Shown here: piece by piece, positions 16,731 through 25,408 of the stretch
Position numbering within the stretch: the first letter of the stretch is position 1
How the letters are laid out: each line of letters starts with the position of its first letter
Source of the DNA: Bacteroidia bacterium
Lineage (GTDB): Bacteria; Bacteroidota; Bacteroidia; SXHM01
Length of the DNA: 64,000 nt
Direction: 5' to 3'
NCBI GenBank assembly: GCA_022072225.1
Contig: JAJVIC010000010.1
Span: forward strand, 62,001-126,000
Made by a program: the position numbers and the translations under genes
The notes under the pieces: generated by a model
What the model saw: the letters and a program-made list of their open reading frames with translations, nothing else
Database searches by the model: none
Told to the model about the DNA's origin: nothing

Positions 16731-16919
16731 TTATTTAGTAACAACCAGAGCCATAAATAAGGCAAGCACTATTGAAAAAATAAGCACCTGTATATCGTTA
16801 AGCACCGCCTGCGGAATCCAAAGCCTGAACAGGTAATTTGCCTGTAGCTTATACAATCGCCACCAGCGCACTTGTTTTTTTGTTTTTACAGCTTTCATTT
16901 CTTTAAAAGCAACCGGCAT
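16731..16919 (-). CDS. Small tail-anchored membrane protein (62 aa), possible
   Basis: A 62-residue ORF with a basic, Trp-rich N-terminal half (KTKKQVRWWRLYKLQ) and one C-terminal membrane helix (residues 43-60, IQVLIFSIVLALFMALVV). It ends 17 bp before the XRE start. No homologue recognised. Composition and spacing support a real gene, but length alone would not. Confidence 0.5.
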   Translation of the reverse strand: MPVAFKEMKAVKTKKQVRWWRLYKLQANYLFRLWIPQAVLNDIQVLIFSIVLALFMALVVTK

Positions 16920-16944
16920 TTATGCACACAAATATAATATTATT

Positions 16945-17133
16945 TTTTATAAATGCAACATATCGGTATCGAACAGCATACTGTCAGTATCGAGAAGCAT
17001 ACTATCGGTATCGAGAAGCTTAATGTTTGTATCGAGAAGCTTAATGTTGGTATCGAAAAGCATAATAGTTGTGTATAAATGCAATTAAATAGTGTATAAA
17101 TGCAATAATATGGTGTGTAAACAAAATAGGTAT
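16945..17133. repeat. 21-bp tandem array, nine units of two types
   Basis: Occupies most of the gene-free stretch 16920-17263. Five units of type GTATCGAGAAGCTTAATGTTG start at 16966, 16987, 17008, 17029 and 17050. They are flanked by units of type GTGTATAAATGCAATAATATG at 16945 on one side and at 17071, 17092 and 17113 on the other. The step is exactly 21 bp throughout, two helical turns. A 41-codon frame (16953-17078) reads through the centre as heptapeptide repeats such as GIEKLNV. The array lies between the divergent 62-codon gene and the orphan gene at 17264. 17134-17189 holds nothing else recognisable. Confidence 0.8.
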
Positions 17134-17189
17134 TTAAAATAACTGATGCTGTAAGTATATGAACCTTAGCTAAATAAATAAAATTATTC

Positions 17190-17220
17190 TTGCATAGTTA
17201 AAAAATCTGTTATTATTTTG
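17190..17220 (+). promoter_or_regulatory. Probable promoter of the 17264 gene
   Basis: TTG (17190-17192), 20 bp, then TTATTTTG (17213-17220), one mismatch from TAnnTTTG. Spacing equals that of the better promoters in this window. The predicted leader is about 37 nt. Confidence 0.42.
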
Positions 17221-17263
17221 CATCACCAAATACTCATATTGTTTAACTAAAATCATTTAACCA

Positions 17264-18229
17264 ATGAACTCAAAACAAGAGGACAAATTCGGAATGTTTG
17301 TAAAAACAGAATTGTTTCTCCTCGACAATGCAGCAACCTTATCCGTTAACCCTGCCATAGTAACCTTGCAGGGATTGCTGACCGGCAACATCAACGACAT
17401 TATTCAGGCCGACAGCACCGCCACGCGTAATTTAACCGGAGTTACGCAAGACAAAAATCAATACCGCAGCGCGGTAGAACTATCAATGCTTACCATTGCA
17501 GGAGCGGCAAGGGGTTATTATACTACTAACCCCGACCTGAGCAAAAAACGCATGGTAACCTTTACCAAAACCGATGTTGCGCTGCTGCGCGACAGCGATG
17601 TAATTGTAAAGGCCGATCAGGTGCATGATATAGCCGACCCTATTAAAACATTGCTTACTCCCTGGGGTGTTATGGAAGCCGATGTAATTAATCTGCCCTT
17701 AGTGGTTAACACCTACCGCCAGTGGTTGCAGAAACCTGCCCAAGAGCGCAACATCAGCACCGTTGCGGGTATTAATGTTGACAAAGAGTTTGCAGATACC
17801 GAAAAGGTATTAAGCGACCTTGACGACCAACTGGCAGTACTGGAGTACACCAACAATCTGTTGTATCTGAGCTATAAACTAAGCCGCGCTATTGACGACA
17901 GCGGAGGCAACAGCGGCAGCGAGGGCTATGATGTAACTAACGTTACTATACCTGCCGGAGGCGTGGTATCACTGCCCCTTAACCTGGGCAGCGGTGCCAA
18001 CCCCGACCCCAATGTTTACCTGCGCGTAATAGGCGGCAACTCGGGCATACAACTAAGTACCTCCAACGACAACAACCCTTCTACTCCTATCTACACCCTG
18101 CAAGCCGGTATTACCTTTAAAGGAGCTATCAGCGGATTGGGATTGGATTTAAACAAACCCAACTTAATTGCACACAACCCCGGAACAGGTTCGGTAGTGG
18201 TAAGAGCAGGTAATAAAGTAAATCCGTAG
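17264..18229 (+). CDS. Orphan two-domain protein (321 aa), paralogue of the 48256 gene
   Basis: A 321-residue protein with no signal peptide. Residues 1-215 are helical (FGMFVKTELFLLDNAATLSV, VELSMLTIAGAARGYY, VLSDLDDQLAVLEYTNNLLY). Residues 225-321 are beta-like, starting GYDVTNVTIPAGGVVSLPL and ending ITFKGAISGLGLDL, HNPGTGSVVVRAGNK. The last ~95 residues match the C-terminus of the 48256 gene product (GYDV, IP.GG.V, ITFKG..G.LGLD..KP, NPGT..V..R.G.K). The gene is followed by a strong terminator and preceded by the 21-bp array, so it is a stand-alone unit. Function unknown; possibly a structural or surface-layer type protein exported without a Sec signal. Confidence 0.7.
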   Translation: MNSKQEDKFGMFVKTELFLLDNAATLSVNPAIVTLQGLLTGNINDIIQADSTATRNLTGVTQDKNQYRSAVELSMLTIAGAARGYYTTNPDLSKKRMVTFTKTDVALLRDSDVIVKADQVHDIADPIKTLLTPWGVMEADVINLPLVVNTYRQWLQKPAQERNISTVAGINVDKEFADTEKVLSDLDDQLAVLEYTNNLLYLSYKLSRAIDDSGGNSGSEGYDVTNVTIPAGGVVSLPLNLGSGANPDPNVYLRVIGGNSGIQLSTSNDNNPSTPIYTLQAGITFKGAISGLGLDLNKPNLIAHNPGTGSVVVRAGNKVNP

Positions 18230-18247
18230 GTTATTTTGGAATGAATG

Positions 18248-18280
18248 AAAACCGCCTTGAGAAATTGGGGCGGTTTTTTT
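18248..18280 (+). terminator. Terminator of the 17264 gene
   Basis: AAAACCGCC (18248-18256) pairs with GGCGGTTTT (18269-18277), followed by T's to 18280. Its presence inside the longest frame of the next gene argues that the next gene starts later, at 18299. Confidence 0.85.
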
Positions 18281-18284
18281 GTTT

Positions 18285-18292
18285 TATATTTG
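18285..18292 (+). promoter_or_regulatory. TAnnTTTG element just before the 18299 gene
   Basis: TATATTTG matches the consensus and lies six bases before the ATG. The nearest upstream TTG (18257-18259) is 25 bp away, longer than usual. If real, the mRNA would be leaderless. Confidence 0.35.
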
Positions 18293-18298
18293 GGAATT

Positions 18299-18769
18299 AT
18301 GCGCATAAGGCTAATTATAATTATAACTCTTATTGCTTCTCAATTTGTTTTCGGACAAGTTAAAAAGGCGCACCTAAATAAATTCGAACAAGAATATACA
18401 AGCTGGTATTTATTAAATGCAAAAGATACAACGGAGGCTTTTGCATCAGATACACTTCATTTTTTCGGTGGATTACCCTTTAATGACAGCTTGATGATTT
18501 ACCCACATTTAGATCTTGTACTTAATACATTTAGTTTTAGCTTTAAGAGACTTGAGCCTTTAGTAATCAATAACAGTTGTACCAGTTTTTACTTTACCGC
18601 GTCAGGCAGATTGTGGTTAAGCAGAAATGATAAATTGCTGTTGTTGCAGTTTTATGGACCAGGTATTAATTCGCTAGAAGATGATAGGCGTACTTGGGTA
18701 GTAATAAAAGAGCTTACCTATCACATAACTAAGCTGACAAAAAATTCTTTGATTTTAGTGAGGAGGTAA
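18299..18769 (+). CDS. Hypothetical secreted protein, 156 aa
   Basis: Starts MRIRLIIIITLIASQFVFGQ, a clear Sec signal peptide with predicted cleavage before Gln20. An upstream in-frame ATG at 18245 would place the preceding gene's terminator inside the coding region, so 18299 is preferred. The mature part is small, with aromatic stretches (FYFTASGRLWLSRNDKLLLLQF), and has no recognised domain and no lipobox. It converges with the efflux operon (3-bp gap). Confidence 0.6.
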   Translation: MRIRLIIIITLIASQFVFGQVKKAHLNKFEQEYTSWYLLNAKDTTEAFASDTLHFFGGLPFNDSLMIYPHLDLVLNTFSFSFKRLEPLVINNSCTSFYFTASGRLWLSRNDKLLLLQFYGPGINSLEDDRRTWVVIKELTYHITKLTKNSLILVRR

Positions 18770-18772
18770 CTT

Positions 18773-20077
18773 CTACTTCACCAACGCCCCATTCAGCCGC
18801 ATTAACTCCGTTTCTGCAACTTTGGCTTCGTAGCGCACATTAACTAAGCGCACCGAGGCGGCATCCAAACTGTTTTGCGCTTCTTTTACCTGTAAGGTAT
18901 TAATAGCACCAAGGCGGAAACTCTCCAGGGCCACATCGGCATTTTCTTTTGCCAGCGTATAATTTTCTTCTTCCAGTTTCAGGATTTGCTGTGCATTTAT
19001 AAACGTATTAAAAGCGCGCAGCACACTGCTCTCCACCGAAAATTTAAGTTCATCAAACAGCAGTTGCGAATTGTTTACCGCCACCTGTGCATTTTTTATT
19101 TGTCGCGAAGCATTACTGCCGTTATAGATATTCCACGAAAGATTAAGTCCCGCATTAAAGCCCAGCATCTGGTTGCTGAGTACAATGCCCGCCTGATTTT
19201 GTGTATTCGAAAAATTGTAGTTGGCATTGAGCAGCAAACGCGGGTAGCGTTGCGAGCGCATTTCGCGTAGAGCAAATTCATTACCGTAAATGTTTTTCTG
19301 CAAATACTGCAAGCTGTTATTTTGGTTTGCCACCGAAGTTTTCAAATCGCTGTAAGCCGGTTGGTAGGTGATGTCAATGGTTTCGTCCACATCAAAATCG
19401 GTGTCAATGGCTTGTGCCAGCAATTTATTCATTGCAATTTTTTGTTCGGCAAAAAGATTTTGCTGTCGCAGTTGATTCGATTTCTGCGCATTCATATCCA
19501 CCTTTGCCTGCAGGTAATCCAACTTGGAGCCCGAGCCTATTTTCCATTTGGTTTCTGAGATTTTTACGCGCTCTTCATACAAGGCTAAACTGCTTGCGAT
19601 GGTAGCCAGCAATTGTTTCTGTTTTGCCAAGGCATAATAGGTGTTCATGATTTCGGCAACGGTGTTTTCAATCGCTATTTTCAGATTGATTTCGCTCATG
19701 GCATCCAGCGTTTTCAGCTTGTCGTAAGTGGCAAACATTTTCATGCCGTCAAACAAAGTCCAGTTGAGTGCAACACCCGTTGCAACGCCTGTAGAAACGG
19801 CACCCTTGCGGCTTATTTCGGTTCCGGTGGCAAATTTCTGGTCGGTGTTATTGGCGGCATACGTGCCCGAAGCATTAAAACTTATCTGCGGCATCATGCC
19901 TGCATTTCCAAGGCTTACATCGTTTCCCGCAATTTCACTTTCGCCCTGCGAAATCAAAATGGAATGATTGTTTTTCAGTGCCAGTTCCAAAGCTTTTTCG
20001 AGCGTCAGTTTTTCCTGCGCAGAAAGTTTTCCGGCAAAAACAAAAAACAAAATCAGGATAAAACTAAGCCTCTTCAT
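18773..20077 (-). CDS. TolC-family outer-membrane efflux protein
   Basis: 434 residues from the ATG at 20077, which gives a proper signal peptide (MKRLSFILILFFVFAGKLSA) and overlaps the RND gene by 14 bp. A longer upstream frame without that logic is not used. Two outer-membrane efflux domains are visible as the duplicated helix-strand pattern: LTLEKALELALKNNHSIL at the start, KISETKWKIGSGSKLDYLQA and ESFRLGAINTLQVKEAQ near the ends of the halves. It is the outer-membrane duct of the three-gene pump. Confidence 0.9.
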   Translation of the reverse strand: MKRLSFILILFFVFAGKLSAQEKLTLEKALELALKNNHSILISQGESEIAGNDVSLGNAGMMPQISFNASGTYAANNTDQKFATGTEISRKGAVSTGVATGVALNWTLFDGMKMFATYDKLKTLDAMSEINLKIAIENTVAEIMNTYYALAKQKQLLATIASSLALYEERVKISETKWKIGSGSKLDYLQAKVDMNAQKSNQLRQQNLFAEQKIAMNKLLAQAIDTDFDVDETIDITYQPAYSDLKTSVANQNNSLQYLQKNIYGNEFALREMRSQRYPRLLLNANYNFSNTQNQAGIVLSNQMLGFNAGLNLSWNIYNGSNASRQIKNAQVAVNNSQLLFDELKFSVESSVLRAFNTFINAQQILKLEEENYTLAKENADVALESFRLGAINTLQVKEAQNSLDAASVRLVNVRYEAKVAETELMRLNGALVK

Positions 20078-23000
20078 GTTTCTTATCTTTTGACAGGTAG
20101 GAGTAAATAGCGGGAATAACATAGAGCGTGAGCATGAGCGAAAACAGCAAGCCGCCAATCACCACAATACCCATGCCCATGCGGCTTTTAGCACCTGCAC
20201 CCAAGGCCAATGCAATCGGCAAGGCACCCAAAGCAGTGGCAAGACTGGTCATCAGAATAGGGCGCAAACGTGCGGCTGCAGCTTCGTGTATGGCTTCTCT
20301 TACACTCTTGCCTTGTTCTTTTAATTGATTGGCAAATTCAACAATCATAATTCCGTTTTTGGTTACCAGACCAATCAACATAATGATACCAATCTGACTG
20401 AAAATATTCAGTGTTTGATTGAAATACCACAGCGAAAGCAACGCACCGGCAATAGCTAAGGGCACGGTGAGCATGATGATAAACGGGTCAACAAAACTTT
20501 CAAATTGCGCTGCCAGAATCAGGTAAATCAAAACGAGTGCAAGCACAAACGCGAACAGAATGTTAGAAGAACTTTCTTCAAAGTCGCGTGAAGGTCCTGT
20601 TAATGCCGAAGAAAATGATTCGTCCAGAATTTTTGCCTGAATTTCGCGCATGGCGTTAATGCCGTCAGCAATGGTTTTTCCGGGTGCCAGTCCTGCCGAA
20701 ACAGTGGCACTTTGGTAACGGTTGTAGTGATACAACTGGGGCGGACTGCTGTGTTCTTCCACGTTCACCAGATTATCCATTTGTATCAGCATACCTTTGT
20801 TATTGCGTACGTAAATAGATTTCAGGTCAAGCGGCTCGTCACGGTTTTCACGACTCATTTGACCAATAACCTGATATTGTTTTCCGTTCATGGTGAAGTA
20901 AGAAAAACGCTGTCCGCTCAGTGCGAATTGCAGCGTTTGCGCAATGTCTAATTCCGAAACGCCCACGTTATTTGCTTTCTCACGGTCAGGAATTATGTTC
21001 AGTTCAGGCTTGTTGAATTTCAAATTCACGTCCATAACACCGCCAAAAGTGGGGTCAGCCGCAACTTCGGCAAGAAAGAGCGGAAGTTTTTCCTGCAACT
21101 TTTGGAAGTTGGGGGCCTGCAAAACAAATTGCACGGGCAGCGCACCGCGCGGTCCGCCACCGGCTGAAATGGTTTGTTCCTGTATCACAAATGTTTTTGC
21201 TTCGGGAAACCCGCGTGTAACTTTTGAAACATAGTCTGCAATCTGTTGCTGGGTGCGTTCGCGCTCTTCAGGGTCGGTAAGTTTCAAGCGCACGAAGGCT
21301 GTGTTCACCGCGCCTGAACCTGTGAAACCGGGTGCCGTAACCGTAAGTAACACTTTTTTCTCGGGCACTGAATCATTGATGAAATCAGTGAGCTTCATTA
21401 CATACCGGTCGGTGTATTCATACGAAGAGCCTTCAGGTGCGGTAGCCATGATGCGAAACCAACTGCGGTCGTCAAGCGGAGCAAGTTCAGAAGGAATTTT
21501 TTTCCCGAAAAAGAAAATCATTCCGCCTGCAATAACCAGAATTACCAACGACAGCCAACGCTTGGTCATAAAGCTTTTCAGCGAGTTGCTGTAGCTGTCC
21601 ACCATGCCCACAAAAAACGGTTCGGTGGCTTCGTAAAAACGATTGTGTTTGTTGCCTTTCCGCAGCAAATGTGCATTGAGCATTGGCGTAAGTGTAAGCG
21701 AAACAAAAGCAGAAATCAGCACAGCCGTTGCCAGCACAATTCCGAATTCCTGAAATAATTTACCTACAAAACCTTCTAAGAAAATGATCGGGAGAAACAC
21801 GGCTGCCAGCGTAACAGACGTTGAAATGATGACGAAGAATATTTCGTTGGAACCTTTAATGGCAGCTTCCATAGGCGACAGACCCTGCTCAATTTTTTTG
21901 AAAATATTTTCGGTAACAACAATGCCGTCATCCACTACCAAACCTGTTGCTAATACAATAGCAAGCAGCGTAAGAACATTGATAGAAAAGCCAAACAGAT
22001 ACATCACAAAGAAGGTCCCCACCAGTGAAACCGGAATATCAATCAGCGGACGAATGGCAACAATCCAATCGCGGAAAAAGAGAAAAATAATGAGGATAAC
22101 AAGACCGATAGCAATCATCAAAGTTTCTTCCACCTCAACAATGGAAAGCCTTACAAACGTGGTGTTATCCATCGCAATATCCACTTTGTAATCACCTGGT
22201 AAATCTTTTTTTATCTGCTCGTAGCGTTTGTAAAATTCATCGGCAATGTCAATGTAGTTTGCTCCTGGCTGCGGAACAACGCCCAAACCAATCATAGGAA
22301 CTCCCGATTGGCGCAGCATGGTTTCTTCGTTTTCGGGACCAAGCACCGCGTAGCCAATATCTTTCAAACGAACAGGTCGGTCGTTTTCGTTTTTGATGAT
22401 GAGGTTATTGAACTGTTCTTTATTAGTCAATCGTCCGAGCACTTTCACCGTGAGTTCAGTGTTATCTCCTGCCACTTTTCCCGAAGGCAGTTCCACATTT
22501 TCGCGGTCGAGTGCCAGTTTTACATCCAGCGGGGTAAGTCCGTAAGCAGCAAGTTTTGCAGGCTCAATCCAAATGCGCATCGAATATCTTTTTTGTCCCC
22601 AGATTTGCACGGTGCTTACATCAGGAATGGTTTGCAGGCGTTGTGCTATCACATTTTCTGCATAATCACTCACCTCCAGATGCGAGCGCGAATCGCTTTG
22701 AATGGTCATGGAAAGAATAGCATCGGAGTTGGCATCCGATTTTGTAACAACGGGCATTCCGTCAATATCGCGGGGAAGATTGCGTACAGCTTGTGATACC
22801 TTGTCGCGTACATCATTCGCGGCAGCTTCCAGATTTTCTCCTAACTCAAATTCAACAGTAATGGAACTGGAGCCCTGGTTGCTTGAAGATGAAATAGAGC
22901 GGATGCCTTCAATTCCGTTAATCATTTTTTCCAGAGGCTCGGTAATTTCCGCTTCTATTACATCGGCATTTGCACCGGGATAAGTAGTTTTAACAGTGAT

Positions 23001-23135
23001 GGTTGGCGGGTCAATAGATGGATACTCGCGAACACCCAAATATTTATAGCCGATGAATCCGAACAGCAGGATAATGAGGTTCATTACAATAGCAAGAACC
23101 GGGCGTTGAATACTGATGGTGGAAAGAGAAGACAC
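20064..23135 (-). CDS. RND efflux permease (HAE-1, AcrB/MexB type)
   Basis: A 1,023-residue inner-membrane proton-driven exporter with 12 predicted helices in two repeats, each with a large periplasmic loop. The paired aspartates of the proton relay lie in TGLVVDDGIVVTENI, around residues 402-403. The family segments GVREYPSIDPP, TYPGANADVIE and the C-terminal GLVTKNGIMIVEFANQ and RMGMGIVVIGG are all present, so it appears complete. HAE-1 members export drugs, bile salts or detergents rather than metals (no CusA methionine cluster seen). It sits between the adaptor (1-bp gap) and TolC (14-bp overlap). Confidence 0.95.
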   Translation of the reverse strand: MSSLSTISIQRPVLAIVMNLIILLFGFIGYKYLGVREYPSIDPPTITVKTTYPGANADVIEAEITEPLEKMINGIEGIRSISSSSNQGSSSITVEFELGENLEAAANDVRDKVSQAVRNLPRDIDGMPVVTKSDANSDAILSMTIQSDSRSHLEVSDYAENVIAQRLQTIPDVSTVQIWGQKRYSMRIWIEPAKLAAYGLTPLDVKLALDRENVELPSGKVAGDNTELTVKVLGRLTNKEQFNNLIIKNENDRPVRLKDIGYAVLGPENEETMLRQSGVPMIGLGVVPQPGANYIDIADEFYKRYEQIKKDLPGDYKVDIAMDNTTFVRLSIVEVEETLMIAIGLVILIIFLFFRDWIVAIRPLIDIPVSLVGTFFVMYLFGFSINVLTLLAIVLATGLVVDDGIVVTENIFKKIEQGLSPMEAAIKGSNEIFFVIISTSVTLAAVFLPIIFLEGFVGKLFQEFGIVLATAVLISAFVSLTLTPMLNAHLLRKGNKHNRFYEATEPFFVGMVDSYSNSLKSFMTKRWLSLVILVIAGGMIFFFGKKIPSELAPLDDRSWFRIMATAPEGSSYEYTDRYVMKLTDFINDSVPEKKVLLTVTAPGFTGSGAVNTAFVRLKLTDPEERERTQQQIADYVSKVTRGFPEAKTFVIQEQTISAGGGPRGALPVQFVLQAPNFQKLQEKLPLFLAEVAADPTFGGVMDVNLKFNKPELNIIPDREKANNVGVSELDIAQTLQFALSGQRFSYFTMNGKQYQVIGQMSRENRDEPLDLKSIYVRNNKGMLIQMDNLVNVEEHSSPPQLYHYNRYQSATVSAGLAPGKTIADGINAMREIQAKILDESFSSALTGPSRDFEESSSNILFAFVLALVLIYLILAAQFESFVDPFIIMLTVPLAIAGALLSLWYFNQTLNIFSQIGIIMLIGLVTKNGIMIVEFANQLKEQGKSVREAIHEAAAARLRPILMTSLATALGALPIALALGAGAKSRMGMGIVVIGGLLFSLMLTLYVIPAIYSYLSKDKKHEEA

Positions 23136-23136
23136 G

Positions 23137-24201
23137 CTATTCTTTTATGCTGCTTATGTTTAACAGACTGCCTGTTTTCAATTGCATAATTCCGGTTGCA
23201 ATCACCGTATCGCCTGAAGCCAAACCGCTTAATACTTGCACTTTGTTTTCGTTTCTCAAACCCGTTGTAACTTTTACTTCTTCTGCTTTGCCTCCGCGGC
23301 TAACAAATACTTTTTGTCCTTTCAGAATAGGGATTATGGACTCGGTTGGTATCATCAAAGCATTTTCAGTTTCTTCCAACGAAAATTCAATTCTCACAAA
23401 CGAGCCTGAAAACAAATTCCCGTTTTTGTTTTCTGTTTTAGCACGAACCTGAATAGTGCGTGTTGTTGCGTCCACTTTTGGTTCAATAGCCATTACCACA
23501 GCATCGTGTTTTTCATTTCCAACTTCGGTGGTGAAGGTAAGTTTGCTATTTACTTTTACCAGCGATGCATATTTTTCGGGAACATAAAAATCAAGTTTCA
23601 TCGGGTTGATTTGTTGCACCGCGGCTATCTGCGTTCCGGGCGTTACATAGCTTCCTTCGCTGATGTTTTTCAGTCCAACTTTTCCGTCAAACGGAGCTGT
23701 AATTTGTGTTTTTGCAATTTGTGCTTTCAATACTTCAATGTCAGCCCCAAGCGAATTCAGTTGTGTCAGCGAAGCATCGTATTCTTCCTGACTGATGCCG
23801 TTGATGGCTAACAATTTTTTCTGGCGCGCTTCTTTTTCTGATGCAAGTTTTTCCTGCAATTGCAGTTTTTTCAGTTGCGCCTGCAAGTCATCGTCATTTA
23901 TTTTCACCAGCAAATCACCTTTCTTAACCGCGCTTCCTTCTTTGAAATTGATGGCTGAAATTTTTCCGGCTACTTCGGGCATCAGCGTAACTTCTTCGTT
24001 GGAGAGCAAGGTTCCTGAAATATAGATTTTGTTATCTAATTTTCCGGGCTTTACAATGCAGGCAGTAACATTAACAGGTATTGGTTTGCCTTGCTGTTGG
24101 GGCATTCCCTGCGGTGTATTTGCCGGAAAGAATTTGATTTTGATAATTACAAGAACTGCAATTACAAGAACAAAAATTATAACGTTGCGCAGTGTTTTCA
24201 T
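23137..24201 (-). CDS. RND efflux periplasmic adaptor (membrane fusion protein)
   Basis: 354 residues with an N-terminal membrane anchor (VIIFVLVIAVLVIIKIKFF). A split lipoyl domain follows (VTLMPEVAGKISAINFKEGS ... ITAPFDGKVGLKNISEGSYV), joined by a helical hairpin (LKKLQLQEKLASEKEARQKK) and then beta-barrel and membrane-proximal domains (LMIPTESIIPILKGQKVFV). It is the first gene of the efflux operon and links the permease to TolC. No local repressor gene of TetR or MarR type is present. Confidence 0.93.
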   Translation of the reverse strand: MKTLRNVIIFVLVIAVLVIIKIKFFPANTPQGMPQQQGKPIPVNVTACIVKPGKLDNKIYISGTLLSNEEVTLMPEVAGKISAINFKEGSAVKKGDLLVKINDDDLQAQLKKLQLQEKLASEKEARQKKLLAINGISQEEYDASLTQLNSLGADIEVLKAQIAKTQITAPFDGKVGLKNISEGSYVTPGTQIAAVQQINPMKLDFYVPEKYASLVKVNSKLTFTTEVGNEKHDAVVMAIEPKVDATTRTIQVRAKTENKNGNLFSGSFVRIEFSLEETENALMIPTESIIPILKGQKVFVSRGGKAEEVKVTTGLRNENKVQVLSGLASGDTVIATGIMQLKTGSLLNISSIKE

Positions 24202-24222
24202 TGGCTACTAAACAATAGGTCA

Positions 24223-24230
24223 CAAAAATA
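24223..24230 (-). promoter_or_regulatory. -7 element of the efflux operon
   Basis: On the minus strand TATTTTTG is a full TAnnTTTG match 21 bp before the adaptor ATG. No good TTTG is seen at the usual distance upstream, so the assignment is moderate. Confidence 0.42.
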
Positions 24231-24262
24231 GTTTTTGATTCAATGTTAAAACATATAAAAAA

Positions 24263-24297
24263 GATAAAGCCCCTCGCCTTAGGCGAGGGGCTTTATC
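24263..24297. terminator. Perfect 17-bp hairpin between the 24318 lipoprotein gene and the efflux operon
   Basis: GATAAAGCCCCTCGCCT and AGGCGAGGGGCTTTATC form perfect arms around one T. It terminates the lipoprotein gene that ends at 24318 (minus strand) and insulates the efflux operon. Confidence 0.9.
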
Positions 24298-24317
24298 AAT
24301 GTATTGCCTTTAAACTG

Positions 24318-25283
24318 TTAGTAGCTCAACACCACTTCATAATTATTGTTTCCGTTGCTCCATTCCACTTTAAAGCCATAAGCACAGGCTGCAGATGAAG
24401 GATTTCCGTTCTGGTCAACACCCAATGTAAGTGTGAAATTGTTGTTGTCAACATTATGCACAAGTTCACCGGAAGTGAAACGCCACAAACCGCAATAGGT
24501 GTTGGAATTTACTGACGTGTTGTAATAAGTTGTGAACGCACTTCCGAAACGATTGGTTCCCCATGAGTCAACCGTGTTGAACCCATTCAGCGAAGTATCG
24601 CCATTTGCTTCAAAAGCAATGCGGGCATAAGGAATTCCACCTCCCGCCTGCACATAGCTCCACTCAGTTGTACGTGCGCTGTTCCATACTGCCTGTTGGT
24701 TATTATCAAATGTTACATCAATATTGAAAGCACGCTCGCGGTACATAAAGGAAACCTGACTGGTGAGAAAAGCAAGCCAGTCGTGCCCATTTACGTTTTC
24801 CAGTGTTTTTACACCGTTGAACATGATTGATTTATTATCGCTCAGGCGGGTGATTTTATAATTGGTAAAAGTTTCGGTTAGTACAGCTCCTGGATCTTTC
24901 CAGTAGTTGCCGCTGGTAAGCTGCACTTTAATTTGTCCGGAACGTGTTACCGAAGGCGAGAAGCAGGGAGTAACTCCATCGAAATTGAAATACAGAATTT
25001 TCTGGTCGATGTCGGTCGAGTCGATGGTGCAACCGCACAGCGGGCTTGAGAAAAGTTCCAGTCCGCTTTCATTTTTACCGAAAGCCGGAATGTCGCTCAG
25101 CGCATTATTGATGTCATTGTCGGTTTGATCCAACTGACCTTTGTATTCGTTTGCATCCTTGTTGTGCTGCTCAATGTTGGCATCCAACTTGGCATTGTTC
25201 CTGTTTTTAAAACAAGAGGAGAATAGAGTTGCCCCGGCAATATTCAGTAATGCAAGGAGCATGATTGATTTTGTTGTTTTCAT
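24318..25283 (-). CDS. Hypothetical lipoprotein, 321 aa
   Basis: Lipoprotein signal peptide with lipobox LFSSC (Cys24). A Lys/Asp/Asn-rich coiled stretch (28-70) follows, then a beta-rich body (80-321) with Gly-Cys-Thr-Ile-Asp and many Asn/Thr turns (DGVTPCFSPSVTRSGQIKVQ, TNYKITRLSDNKSIMFNGV). The protein is presumably tethered to the outer or inner membrane, facing the periplasm or the surface. Domain not recognised. It stands alone between terminators. Confidence 0.7.
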   Translation of the reverse strand: MKTTKSIMLLALLNIAGATLFSSCFKNRNNAKLDANIEQHNKDANEYKGQLDQTDNDINNALSDIPAFGKNESGLELFSSPLCGCTIDSTDIDQKILYFNFDGVTPCFSPSVTRSGQIKVQLTSGNYWKDPGAVLTETFTNYKITRLSDNKSIMFNGVKTLENVNGHDWLAFLTSQVSFMYRERAFNIDVTFDNNQQAVWNSARTTEWSYVQAGGGIPYARIAFEANGDTSLNGFNTVDSWGTNRFGSAFTTYYNTSVNSNTYCGLWRFTSGELVHNVDNNNFTLTLGVDQNGNPSSAACAYGFKVEWSNGNNNYEVVLSY

Positions 25284-25408
25284 GTTTGTAAAATTTTGGG
25301 TGAAATTAAATTGTTTTTTGACAATTATTATGCCATCAGGCCATGATTAATGTCAACTTAATATTTAAATAACGTTCAATTTGGTGCAATATTGTCCGAA
25401 TAATTAAA

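Noticed and set aside
16953-17078. 41-codon heptapeptide-repeat gene
   Set aside because: The 21-bp period continues on both sides of the frame, the substitutions are not biased to silent positions, and no promoter or leader fits.
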